64,000 bases of DNA, taken from assembly GCA_019321725.1 (NCBI GenBank), contig CM033108.1:126501-190500 (forward strand), read 5' to 3'. The notes under the pieces are model-generated. The model saw only the letters and a program-made list of their open reading frames with translations, did no database searches and was not told the DNA's origin. Below, one piece after another: positions 1 to 10,454 of the stretch (the first letter of the stretch is position 1; every line of letters begins with the position of its first letter). A program made the translations under genes and the position numbers. Origin of the DNA: Paulownia fortunei (Eukaryota > Streptophyta > Magnoliopsida > Lamiales > Paulowniaceae).

Positions 1-906
1 TATTTATTAACTCGAGCGCATAGTAATTTCGTAGTTTTTGGTGAAACACAAGCGTTACAACTTACATTCTCTGCTGCTTGCTTCCATTATGCTGTCGACT
101 TGCTATGTATATTTGTATCATGACCTTGTCTAACAGAATTTTCATATTGTTCAACTGTTTTTTGGACAGATAGAAACGGATATAGATGGATTATATCTGA
201 ATGGAATTGTGTCAGTCATAAGTGGGTGGTGTATCTTGAAGAAATAATATTTTTATTCGCATAACATGAATTTTTATTTCTTCAAAATTCTTCTTTTATT
301 TTTACATATCTTTCAATCATTATATCAATTCAAATATATAAATTTTTATTTTTATTTTATTACGAAAATAAATAATGTATAGTGGTATAAAATATTATAA
401 AAATTTGATTTGATAAATAAAATCAAATACACCATGAAATTTATCATTATAAAAATAATTTGTCCAAATAAAATTTTACATTAAAAAACCTCATCCAAAT
501 ATATTTTGTTTACAATCTCTCTCTCAATTCCTGTTCCACATATTTTTCTAAAATATTCATCTTAAAACATCGTGTTATTTTTGACCTGGACAAAAAGGTC
601 GACGGGAAGGTTCCAGCGAGGCGCCGTAGCCGATTCCGTGGACCGACCATCCGCCTCCAATTCCTTCCTTCTTCTCTTGTCGATAAGTTCATATTTTCCT
701 GTTGCATCAAAACTTTCCTACTTATATAAATCTCTTTCAAAATATCTCCTCCCCCATCATTCTCCACTTTTCCTCCTTCAGTAACTGCACCTGAATTCTC
801 ACTTTGTTTAGGTTTTCCTTCTCTGTGCAGACCCATCAAGAACCTCCATTATACAAAAAGAAACAGGATTTGTATCACCATTTACATATATACATGCGTA
901 TCTACA
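1..906. other. Intergenic / upstream region, no gene seen
   Basis: AT-rich sequence with short open frames on both strands that show no recognisable protein similarity, including one of 109 codons on the minus strand at 510-839. It probably holds the distal promoter of the transporter gene that follows. Confidence 0.5.
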
Positions 907-914
907 TATAAATA
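907..914 (+). promoter_or_regulatory. TATA box of the AVT3-like gene
   Basis: The sequence TATAAATA lies about 100 bases upstream of the ATG at 1013. This would place the transcription start near 940 and give a leader of about 70 bases. It is a motif match only. Confidence 0.5.
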
Positions 915-1012
915 GGATATCATTGAGGAGGGCTCACAAAACATCGTCCCAAGATCTATTTTATTTTATTTTTTTCATCATTCATCATACGAAGGATTTT
1001 TCCTGATATTAA

Positions 1013-2317
1013 ATGGGGTTCGAAAAGGAAAATGAAGCTGGATCATCCACCAATGCGCTGCGCTCATTGCCAAGAGAAGACACCCCCTTATTGTCCGGCA
1101 AAGGCAAGCCCCACATCCTGTCTTCTCAACCCAAAACCTTCGCTAATGTCTTTATTGCGATCGTCGGCGCTGGTGTTCTTGGCCTCCCTTACACATTCAT
1201 GCGTACCGGCTGGCTAATCAGTCTCATCATGATTTTCGTTGTCGCCGCTCTCACCTACCACGGCATGATGCTCCTCATCCATACCCGCAAGAAGCTTGAG
1301 GATTCCCCTGTTGGTGCCTTCCCAAAGATTGCATCTTTCGGTGATTTGGGCTTCGCTGTCTGTGGGTCTGTTGGCAGATTAGCCGTTGATTCCATGATTG
1401 TTCTCTCCCAAGCTGGCTTCTGCGTTGGCTATCTCATTTTCATTGGTAACACTCTCGCCAATCTTTTGAGTTCCTCCTTGACGTTATCTGCTGCCAGCCC
1501 CAAAATTTGGGGGGTTTCTGCCAAGAGTGTTTACATTTGGAGTTGTTTTCCCTTTCAATTGGGCTTGAATTCGATTCCATCGCTAACCCTTTTGGCTCCT
1601 CTGAGCATTTTCGCGGATATTGTGGACTTGGGTGCAATGGGGGTGGTGATGGTTGAGGATGGCATCATATTCACCAAGCAAATGCCGGTGGTTGAGGCTT
1701 TTGGCACTATTTCTACCTTCTTTTACGGATTGGGTGTGGCCGTGTACTCGTTTGAGGGGATTGGGATGGCTTTGCCTTTGGAATCGGAAATGAAAGACAA
1801 GTCCAAGTTCGGGAAAATTTTAGGCTTGACCATGCTTTTTATTGCTGCCATGTATGGGGCATTTGGAGCAATGGGTTACTTTGCGTTCGGCGTGAACACA
1901 AAGGACATCATCACGGCGAATATGGGAAAGGGATTGTTGAGTACTTTAGTTCAGCTGGGCCTGTGTATTAATCTGTTCTTTACGTTTCCGCTGATGATGA
2001 ACCCAGTTTATGAAGTGTTTGAGAGGAGGTTTTGGGATGGGAAGTATTGCTTGTGGATGAGGTGGATGCTTGTACTGGTTGTGAGTTTGGTTGCGTTGTT
2101 TGTTCCAAATTTTGCTGATTTCTTGTCGTTGGTGGGAAGCAGCACCTGCTGTGTACTGGGCTTCGTTTTGCCTGCACTCTTTCATTATCTAACCTTCAAG
2201 GATGAGATGAGCTGGAAACGAGCTAGTGCAGATCTGGGCATAATTATCTTAGGTGTTTTCCTTGGAGTTTCAGGAACTTGGTACTCACTCCTAGAGATTT
2301 TCTCTGTAAAGGTATGA
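1013..2317 (+). CDS. AVT3: Vacuolar amino acid transporter, AVT3 type (AAAP family)
   Basis: A 434-residue intronless protein of the amino acid/auxin permease (AAAP, SLC36-like) family. AVT3 proteins are known to export neutral amino acids from the vacuole across the tonoplast. A hydrophilic N-terminus of about 40 residues is followed by roughly 11 hydrophobic helices; the first carries the family signature VGAGVLGLPY at residues 51-60. An acidic dileucine motif (EDTPLL, residues 22-27) fits tonoplast sorting. The ATG at 1013 is the first in frame and follows a plausible TATA box and short leader. Length and single-exon structure match AVT3 genes as I recall them, and no frame damage is seen. 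Family assignment is firm; the exact AVT3 paralogue and the substrate are inferred. Confidence 0.93.
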   Translation: MGFEKENEAGSSTNALRSLPREDTPLLSGKGKPHILSSQPKTFANVFIAIVGAGVLGLPYTFMRTGWLISLIMIFVVAALTYHGMMLLIHTRKKLEDSPVGAFPKIASFGDLGFAVCGSVGRLAVDSMIVLSQAGFCVGYLIFIGNTLANLLSSSLTLSAASPKIWGVSAKSVYIWSCFPFQLGLNSIPSLTLLAPLSIFADIVDLGAMGVVMVEDGIIFTKQMPVVEAFGTISTFFYGLGVAVYSFEGIGMALPLESEMKDKSKFGKILGLTMLFIAAMYGAFGAMGYFAFGVNTKDIITANMGKGLLSTLVQLGLCINLFFTFPLMMNPVYEVFERRFWDGKYCLWMRWMLVLVVSLVALFVPNFADFLSLVGSSTCCVLGFVLPALFHYLTFKDEMSWKRASADLGIIILGVFLGVSGTWYSLLEIFSVKV

Positions 2318-2578
2318 GATAAAGATTCTTGAACAAATCGTGAATGCTCAAGTACTGGAGGATTTATGTCTAACTGATCATAGTGTACCATGTTAAATGT
2401 TCTTTGGCGAGATTTTTTCCATTGCAAGACATTTTACCTCTTAACAAACTCCAATTTATATGTTTTTACTTTGTAAAACGATTAGCCACATAAATGTTAG
2501 TTCTGCTTTCCTCAATAGCCATTAAAATGTTATATTTCAGTTTTACATGTACAATCTTCTGAGGACCATGTCGTGGTC

Positions 2579-2584
2579 AATAAA
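2579..2584 (+). terminator. Candidate poly(A) signal of AVT3-like gene
   Basis: An AATAAA hexamer lies about 260 bases after the stop codon, a normal 3'UTR length for a plant gene. It is a motif match only. Confidence 0.4.
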
Positions 2585-3559
2585 TACTTTGAAGGATGTA
2601 ACAAATAGCAGTTTTTCTACTTTCTCATTAGTGTGGTTTCACTCATCCTGAAATTCTTGGTCAAGTATTAGTTGATGACTGAAGCCAATTGTCACAACTT
2701 CCTCAAGTATAAGAGCAGCATGTTTTACTAATTTAAAGGTGTCCTTAGTCTCCTGACAAGTGACAGGAAGTTTATCTATACTAAGTATATACCAATGCAC
2801 TATGGTTCCATCCTTATATGTACTTGTGCAATTAGTTCAACATACTTATTCTGGTTTTAGTGTGTATTAACATTTTCTTAAAATAAGATTGATATTTTTG
2901 TTAGTGCTCGTTTAGTTATATTTTTTGTTTGGGTTTCCCATTTTTGTTCTTGGAGCCAAAATGAAATCTTAATACCAGGGAGAGAGATGTACAGAGCAAT
3001 TTCTCGTATAACTCTCATGTCAAGAATATTTATAGAATTTTCAGTTCCTTCATATTTCACCTGTAGAGCTTTCATGTCAAAGAGTTGCCGAACTCCTATT
3101 CTTGGCTTAAACGAAAAACTATTGTTGATCCTTGTTATGTGACTAACCTTGGTGGTACGTTGATGGTTCTAAGCTCTTTTATAAGGAAAGGAACGAGCTT
3201 TTCCTCTTTTCCTTTTTCCTCATCTATTATGCATTTGGTGATGATTGCAGCATTTAGTTGTGGGACAAATTTTTGCTTAATTGTTGGAAATGCAACTTGG
3301 AAAACAGTTTTCAAATAGTAATGTTCCGAGTTTTAAGCCGAAGGTGCCTTTTCAAGGTGGAGGGTTTAGGTATATAATCCTTACTTGTTTATGTCAGAGA
3401 GTAGAGAGAGATAGCACTTTGAAAGGTAACAAATGTTCCGGCCTTCAATTTCAGAAATCCGAGGCAACCCATAGAAAATCATTCTAATAAAATTAAACTA
3501 AACAGCATAGCTCCTAGCCGTCCTTCTGTTGGATTTCAGAATGCAAAAATTATTTTGAC

Positions 3560-4390
3560 CTTCAAGTTGCATAAATGAGCCTCCTTATATTCCTCATTCA
3601 CTAATTGTCTAAGAAATTTAGTGTGAGGGTGAATTTATCGTCTTCAAACTCGTTAAAATCCTCTGGAATGTTAGAATCATCTGAATGGCCACCCCAACAA
3701 CATGTATCTCTTAATGAATTTGATTAAATAGTTGAGATGCTTGCGTCCGGAGTAAACATATGCACATTCAGACCCATACTTGGAACATCTATGTGTGAAT
3801 GGGGAAGCAGTTGAACAATATCCTAATTGATCTCCTGTGACCCTTGCCCAGGTCCTGATTTCATTTTGGCCTGCTGAACTTCACTGTTCAGAACCATGGT
3901 ATTTAGTCTGTGCTCCTGACTCTAACCTATCCTTTTTATCGCTAAGGCCTTGCACTAATTCTCAACTGCATGTTTGATTCTGCAGTCAGCTCCTTCACCC
4001 CTAAAGTGGGCTAGAATAATAGTGACCGACTTCATCACCTCATGCACTTCACTAACCACATCAAGCTTTTCCAGACCATTCTCATGAACATCAACTAGCA
4101 TAGCAAAGACAAGCTGTATCTCTGGTATGTTCTTTTCCAGCCAGAGCACCAAGTTTTTTAACATTAGAATCCAACTCCTCACCTGCAGTTATCCCCTCCT
4201 CAATGCGCTCAACCTGAATACTGACCTCTTTTTCAGTCAATGCACTTGCTTCGTGTATCCCACCCTCGACGTCAACAGTAAAGTTGATTTTTTTCCAAGA
4301 CCCAGTCTTGAGTAGGACTCAATAAAGTCCTTGTTACCCGTCTGAGCCGTTTTTCCAACTTCATAATCAAACAGGTCCTGAGTTACAGTT
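3560..4390 (-). pseudogene. Degenerate coding-like tract, unidentified
   Basis: On the minus strand several frames in succession read like protein, interrupted by stops and frame changes. From about 4390 there is an acceptor-like CAG followed by DLFDYEVGKTAQTGNKD. Next come a glutamate-rich stretch (VERIEEGITAGEELDSNVKK) and the 75-codon open frame 3955-4182. Further down are DIVQLLPHSHIDVPSMGLNV and WGGHSDDSNIPEDFNEFEDD. The composition is unlike the AT-rich surroundings. I do not recognise the parent gene. It may be a decayed gene or a chance composition island. Confidence 0.25.
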
Positions 4391-5535
4391 TGTATGTTTT
4401 CATGTTTCCATTATGTCCTTTAGACACTTGGCATTTTCATTACTATGGAGGACTTAGGAGAAGTTATATCTACTTTCAATTCATGACTAGCACATAAAGA
4501 CATAATGTTTTATTAAGAGTAGATGTAGCTTGAAAAATGCCAATTTGTGATGCTTAAATTGGCATGAGCTATCTTATTTACAAACTTGATAACATGATTT
4601 TGTAGTTCACATCTTTCTTTCCTATCTCAAGAGTATCCTTCAATATTTAGCAAACTATTAGGCCGAGACAGAGAGTCTATTTGGGAAAAAAATAATCTAA
4701 AACTAAAGGCCTTAGGGCCACCTTTCAAAATTTTCTTAAAAAATTACCGAATTCACGTGAGTCGTTTGGATATGAATTTGATAGAAAATCAGTGTCAATT
4801 CCCAAATTTAAAGGTGAATCAATATTTTTCTGTAGATTGGTTTTCTATCTAAAAGCACATCTACTCTGGAAAAAGAAGGGAGATATGGCAGATGACGTCT
4901 ACAAAAAATGCACGAACATAATAGCTCCTTGACTTGGTAGAGTGGGAGAGTTGATGAAGAAAATGGACAAATGACTAAAACTGGAGCTGTTTAGCCTTTA
5001 GTGTGTTCCAGAGTTTCGCTTCTTTGGTGCCTATAAATAAATACCTCTACTTATCAAGAATTATAAAAAAGGAAGACAACTCAAAAAGGTTACTAAAAAG
5101 TTGGGTTGAGAAAAAGCAAATTGCCTTGGTAATTGGTATGGAGACCCATTTCAAGTAGAGGAGAGAAAGAGAAAGGTTGTGAAGGTGGTTGAAGAGGCCA
5201 CATCAACATTGTCCACCTCAAACTACAACCTAATTTGAGCTATACTAGCTGGGGACTCTGTGCTGGTGCTGACGTTGTGAAAGAGAAGCACAATCCTCCA
5301 CTGAAATGTCGCTGGTGACGGGTGTGCCCCTAATCAAACTAAAGTTTAAAACCATGATTCCATGGCTTAGCCACTTGCACAAGGAGGCTCTCGCCAGCCC
5401 ACACAGTCTTGCTTTTGGACCACCAATTATATAAAATTCACAGCTAAGATCCATGGTCCACTACAACCAATACTATACACACGCACATACACTCTCTCCT
5501 TAATTTGGTGATGCTGATATTGCAAATAAACCCGA

Positions 5536-5560
5536 GTATGCGTGTGTGTGTGTGTGTGTG
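5536..5560. repeat. GT microsatellite
   Basis: Alternating GT dinucleotides, about ten units, followed by AT-rich sequence. Confidence 0.85.
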
Positions 5561-7370
5561 TAATGTATATAATATATTGTATTCCATGTATATACACAGG
5601 AGCAGACTGGGCTATGTGTGAGTCTTGTTTTTTTTTTTTTTTTTTGAAATAAACAATTTGCCCAAAATGTCCGAGGCCCTTTCGGCTTTCACTTCCTACT
5701 CCTATATCAAGTTAGATATTTTGTCCTACCTTTATATGCCTGTTGTTTTTGTTTGAAATCCGACACTAACTGCACAGCTCATCCTTTGTCCCTTTCGTCC
5801 TTTCCCCTTGTTTTTATCTTGTACTATCATAAAATCTTAATACATTAAAGTCAAATGCCCATCTCAATTCAATTCAATTGTCATTGTGGATCCAGTGCAA
5901 TTTATGACCAACCATTGAATTTTAAGAAGAAGAGAGGATTGATTTTCACCATCCTTCTCAATCCAGTAATACTAATAAATAGAGGAGGGGCACTGGGTTT
6001 ATCCAAAAATTTAACGTAGGGCAACGTCTGTCAAGCTCGCTAGTTTACATTTTATATGTTTTAATGCAATGGTTAATATTGATCTTAAAAATTACAATGA
6101 TAATTAGCAGTTATTGTTGTAGAAATGTCTGGCAATTATTCATGAGTTGCTCAATTTGGCACCAGAAAATCCTCCTCCAGACAACGAATTCTTGTACCCC
6201 ATTTTTATCTTCTTTTTTTTTTTCTTTTTATAACCCAAATTCCCAAAAGCCTTCTCCCTAAATTAATTTTGGGAGAAACCGACTTTTCTTTTTGTTCGGC
6301 CTCCAAGTAAATTTGATAAGTGAGTTTCTGTACACTCGAGTCGAACTTTCGTATAATTCAATCCTCCTTTCGGACCCACCATAATAATTAAGTTAAAAAT
6401 AATTTATTGAGAAAGATGGTAAAAATTCAATAATATGCTGGAAAGAATAGAATATACTTTAAACCTAGAATTAAAATCCTTTATATGCCTTTTAGATTTT
6501 ATTTCATTCCTGAGGCGCATGTGCTAGACGTGTACCAAACCAATGAGCTTGTAATCATCAGGCTCAGTTCGGCCCATTCATTATAAGACTTCAACTAGGC
6601 CCGCCAAGCAATAGAAGTAAAGACTTGGCTTAATGACACCATGAACCACATCCCTCAGATCAGCCTATCTATGTTTAAAACTTACTGCCTGCGTCAGTTG
6701 CAATAATTTTTACCCCAAAAGTCAACAAATTTCTAAATTATTGGAGAATTTCTAGTATGTTAAAATATAGTAGATATTTTTCCTATTATTCCAACAGCTA
6801 ATATTTCTATTTGTTAAAACACAATTTTTAACTTTTTGTTTATAGACAGAATTAATACTATAATTGCATTACATTCCTTATAAATGCATTACATTTTTTA
6901 TGGGGTGAGTTTAAAAAAAGATATTGCATTGGATAAGTAAACGATTTTGCAAAATTAAAGAAAATGTAGAGAACAAAATAGATATTAATTGGTTATTATT
7001 CATAAAATTTGCATTCGTAAAAAATTTAAAAAATATATAAAAAAATGCTTTAATAAATCCTTAAAAATCCCAAGGCGATATTGGACTTTTCACACACACC
7101 AAAAAAAAAAAAAAAAAAAACCTAAAAAGAATGATAAAGAAATATTTTTCCAACATATTTTGTACAAAAATTGAAATAACTCGAACAAAATATTGGTTGT
7201 AAAATGAGCATAATTCCTTAGGTACAGGTGTATTGCTGTGGAGGGCATTTTTGTTATGTAATTTTTAAAAATGCCACATCAACTTTTGTACATCGGAAGC
7301 ATTAACAACTGTCAAGTTAGGGGGGTTTTTAGGCACATTTTGATATTTAGGAGGCATATTGCGACATAAT

Positions 7371-8168
7371 CATATTTGAAGCATATAAAGTGTATTTAAT
7401 CCTAAAATATATGATGTAATATTTCTTTCATTTTTTTTATAGAACGTATTGTTAGAAAAATCGTATTATTTTTATATAGTATACGAACATATAAATTGTT
7501 AAAAAATATTCTTGTTTTCAGTACACATTTCTAATTTAATAAATAATATTGATATTTTTAAAATAGAATATTTTGTACACATATATATTAAACATATTGT
7601 GTCTTATGCTTGATGAGTCTTAACAACTTCCATATTCATATTTGAAGCATATAAAGTGTATTTAATCCTAAAATATATGATGTAATATTTCTTTCATTTT
7701 TTTTATAGAACGTATTGTTAGAAAAATCGTATTATTTTTATATAGTATACGAACATATAAATTGTTAAAAAATATTCTTGTTTTCAGTACACATTTCTAA
7801 TTTAATAAATAATATTGATATTTTTAAAATAGAATATTTTGTACACATATATATTAAACATATTGTGTCTTATGCTTGATGAGTCTTAACAACTTCCATA
7901 TTCATATTTGAAGCATATAAAGTGTATTTAATCCTAAAATATATGATGTAATATTTCTTTCATTTTTTTTATAGAACGTATTGTTAGAAAAATCGTATTA
8001 TTTTTATATAGTATACGAACATATAAATTGTTAAAAAATATTCTTGTTTTCAGTACACATTTCTAATTTAATAAATAATATTGATATTTTTAAAATAGCA
8101 TATTTTGTACACATATATATTAAACATATTGTGTCTTATGCGTGATGAGTCTTAACAACTTCCATATC
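7371..8168. repeat. Tandem array: three copies of a 266-bp unit
   Basis: Three head-to-tail copies start at 7371, 7637 and 7903, each 266 bp and each opening with catatttgaagcatataaag. The only differences I found are in copy 3 (aatagca for aatagaa, and gcgtgatg for gcttgatg). The unit is about 80% AT and has no sustained open frame. Near identity implies recent amplification. Confidence 0.95.
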
Positions 8169-8954
8169 AAAATTAATTATAAAAATTAGTTGAATATCAT
8201 AAAAATAAAAATCTTAATATAATAAAATAAATATCTCTAAATTATGTCATAATTATAAATTAAATAATATAGCTATCCATATAAAATGAATTTCACATAA
8301 TTTTTAAAAATTATATTTAAAATACGTATAAATATAATGTCAAATTAAATAATATTTTTTTTCTCAAATAAATTTGTTACATTCATATCTATTTGTATAT
8401 CTACAAATTCATATATTATCTGCTTTTATATTTTTGGACAAAATTTTAATTAAAAATTACAATGAATTCATATGTATGAGATATATAATATTTCTCACAT
8501 GGTATTTAATTAACTATGTATACAACAGCATTTCAAAATTTTGATTTGAATTAGGCACTGTCACTGACTTTAATTAGAGACCTAACATATTTTTATGACT
8601 CCATTTAATTATCTGAAAATGCGGGTCTTATAAATGATACACCTAATTTATATACATTTATTATATAAATATTTTATATTTTATAAAAATAAGATATTTA
8701 AATTTTATTTATAAATTAATTATACCGTATATTTGGTGTAGTAGATAGATATTACTAGAACGTGCGTGATTTTTTTAATGGTAAGTGAAATTAAAAAAGA
8801 GGAAAAAAAAGAAAAGCAGATAAGTGAAAATTCAAATTGGGCTCTTAATTCTCGTGGCATTACCGAAAAAGAAGTGCAGTAAGTTTTTATAATTTTAAAT
8901 TTTATTTTTAAAATTCATAATATTTATTTATAAAATAAATATATGATGCTGAAT

Positions 8955-9222
8955 ATTTAAATACAATTTATATCATAGACACATTATAAATTTAAAAATA
9001 GAACATTTAATCCGAGTGAGTAAAGGCAATTCCCAAATTTCCAGATCGAAGGAAAACAAAAGAAAAAGGCCCACCAGCACGTAAACAATTTAAATACAAT
9101 TTATATCATAGACACACATTATAAATTTAAAAATAGAACATTTAATCCGAGTGAGTAAAGGCAATTCCCAAATTTCCAGATCGAAGGAAAACAAAAGAAA
9201 AAGGCCCACCAGCACGTAAACA
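8955..9222. repeat. Tandem duplication (133/135 bp) upstream of EXL gene
   Basis: The segment beginning atttaaatacaatttatatc and ending with cagcacgtaaaca occurs twice, at 8955-9087 and 9088-9222. The second copy has an extra AC (gacacacatt against gacacatt). The array ends about 85 bp before the putative TATA box and 168 bp before the start codon of the EXORDIUM-like gene, so it duplicates proximal promoter sequence. Confidence 0.93.
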
Positions 9223-9306
9223 AATGGCAGCTGTCGCCAGCCCATCTTCATTTCCCTCCCAAAACCTAAAATTACACAGCCCCACACCCTCTCTCACTCT
9301 CTCCTT

Positions 9307-9312
9307 TATAAT
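9307..9312 (+). promoter_or_regulatory. Putative TATA box of EXORDIUM-like gene
   Basis: TATAAT within ctcctttataatcaccc lies 78 bases before the ATG, in a CT-rich leader region. It is a motif match only. Confidence 0.35.
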
Positions 9313-9389
9313 CACCCATAACTGTCCTCCACTATCACTCCCACCCCCCATTCCTCCGCCGTGCGCCACGCCCCCACCCCCACTCCGAT

Positions 9390-10454
9390 ATGTTGATACA
9401 TCTATTTTTCTTTGCCTCTTTATTTGTTGTTGCTCGGCCTAACAATAACGTTAATTCTAGATCAGCTACAGCACAGTCTCTCAAAATAAAACCTGTTGGT
9501 GATGATGATAAGTACATTTTCAACCCCCAGCTTCCGCCCAGATCCCTCTCCGCCTCTAAGAAATTCGAGGGCTCATCGGACCTAGTCAACCTCCGCTACC
9601 ACATGGGCCCCGTCCTCTCCTCCCCGATCAACATATACCTCATCTGGTACGGAAACTGGGCCCCCTCACAGCAGCTCCTCATCAAAGACTTCCTACTCTC
9701 CATCTCCACCTTCAACCACCGCGCCGCCCCCTCCCCATCCGTCTCCGAGTGGTGGCGCACCGTCTCCCTCTACACCGACCAGACCGGCGCGAACATCTCC
9801 CGCTCCATCCTCATCGCCGGTGAGTACTCCGATCATCTCTACTCCCATGGCACCCACCTAACCCGCCTCTCCATCCAAGAAGTCATCGCTACAGCCGTCA
9901 AATCGAAGCCTTTCCCCGTGGACCACAAGAACGGAATCTACCTCATCCTCACCGCGACCGACGTGACCGTACAGGATTTCTGCCGCGCCGTCTGCGGGTT
10001 CCACTACTTCACATTTGCATCGAAGGTGGGGTACACATTGCCGTACGCGTGGGTGGGCAATTCAGGTAAGCAGTGCCCGGAGGTGTGTGCGTATCCATTT
10101 GCGGTGCCGGGATACATGGGAGGAGGTGGGCCGGGGGCGCTGAAGCCACCAAACGGTGACGTAGGGATAGACGGGATGATAAGTGTTATAGGGCACGAGC
10201 TGGCGGAGCTGTCGTCGAATCCGCTGGTCAACGCGTGGTATGCGGGAGAGGATCCAACGGCGCCGACGGAGATAGGGGATTTGTGTGAAGGGTTGTACGG
10301 GACGGGTGGTGGCGGAGGGTATATAGGGCAAGTGATGAAGGACAGAGGAGGGAGGACATACAATTTGCATGGGCGGAGGGGAAGGAAGTTTTTGGTGCAG
10401 TGGATTTGGAATCCTCTTGTCAAAGCCTGTGCAGGTCCCAATGCTCTAGACTAA
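9390..10454 (+). CDS. EXL5: EXORDIUM-like (PHI-1 family) secreted protein
   Basis: A 354-residue intronless protein of the EXORDIUM/phosphate-induced-1 family. These are plant apoplastic proteins linked to brassinosteroid- and carbon-dependent growth; their biochemical activity is not established. A hydrophobic N-terminus (residues 1-15, [15 protein letters not shown]) is a signal peptide. The family core begins near residue 68 ([11 protein letters not shown], then IYLIWYGNW). It includes SLYTDQTG, the cysteine-bearing stretches [11 protein letters not shown] and [13 protein letters not shown], the highly conserved [19 protein letters not shown] and a glycine run before the C-terminal GPNALD. 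The coding part is GC-rich against very AT-rich flanks, with no frame damage. Proximity to PIX13- and DSK2-like genes favours an EXL5-type member, an inference from remembered Arabidopsis gene order. Confidence 0.93.
   Translation: MLIHLFFFASLFVVARPNNNVNSRSATAQSLKIKPVGDDDKYIFNPQLPPRSLSASKKFEGSSDLVNLRYHMGPVLSSPINIYLIWYGNWAPSQQLLIKDFLLSISTFNHRAAPSPSVSEWWRTVSLYTDQTGANISRSILIAGEYSDHLYSHGTHLTRLSIQEVIATAVKSKPFPVDHKNGIYLILTATDVTVQDFCRAVCGFHYFTFASKVGYTLPYAWVGNSGKQCPEVCAYPFAVPGYMGGGGPGALKPPNGDVGIDGMISVIGHELAELSSNPLVNAWYAGEDPTAPTEIGDLCEGLYGTGGGGGYIGQVMKDRGGRTYNLHGRRGRKFLVQWIWNPLVKACAGPNALD

Larger units (their letters stand above)
2585..7200. other. Intergenic region
   Basis: Apart from the degenerate tract at 3560-4390 and the GT microsatellite near 5540, nothing here resembles a gene. 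A 69-codon minus-strand frame at 5245-5454 has no recognisable features. The second half becomes strongly AT-rich. Confidence 0.5.

Noticed and set aside
510..839. 109-codon minus-strand open frame upstream of AVT3
   Set aside because: Low-complexity, no recognisable motif, and it covers the probable promoter of a clear gene on the other strand.
5245..5454. 69-codon minus-strand frame, considered as a small secreted protein or microRNA locus
   Set aside because: No convincing signal peptide or family motif, and I could not form a long stem from the flanking sequence or match a known plant microRNA.
7371..8168. CRISPR array or centromeric satellite
   Set aside because: Copies are contiguous without unique spacers and this is a eukaryotic genome; only three copies of 266 bp, too few to call a satellite array.
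10004..10441. 145-codon minus-strand frame
   Set aside because: It is the antisense shadow of the GC-rich EXORDIUM-like coding sequence; Pro/Ser-rich composition is typical of such shadows.
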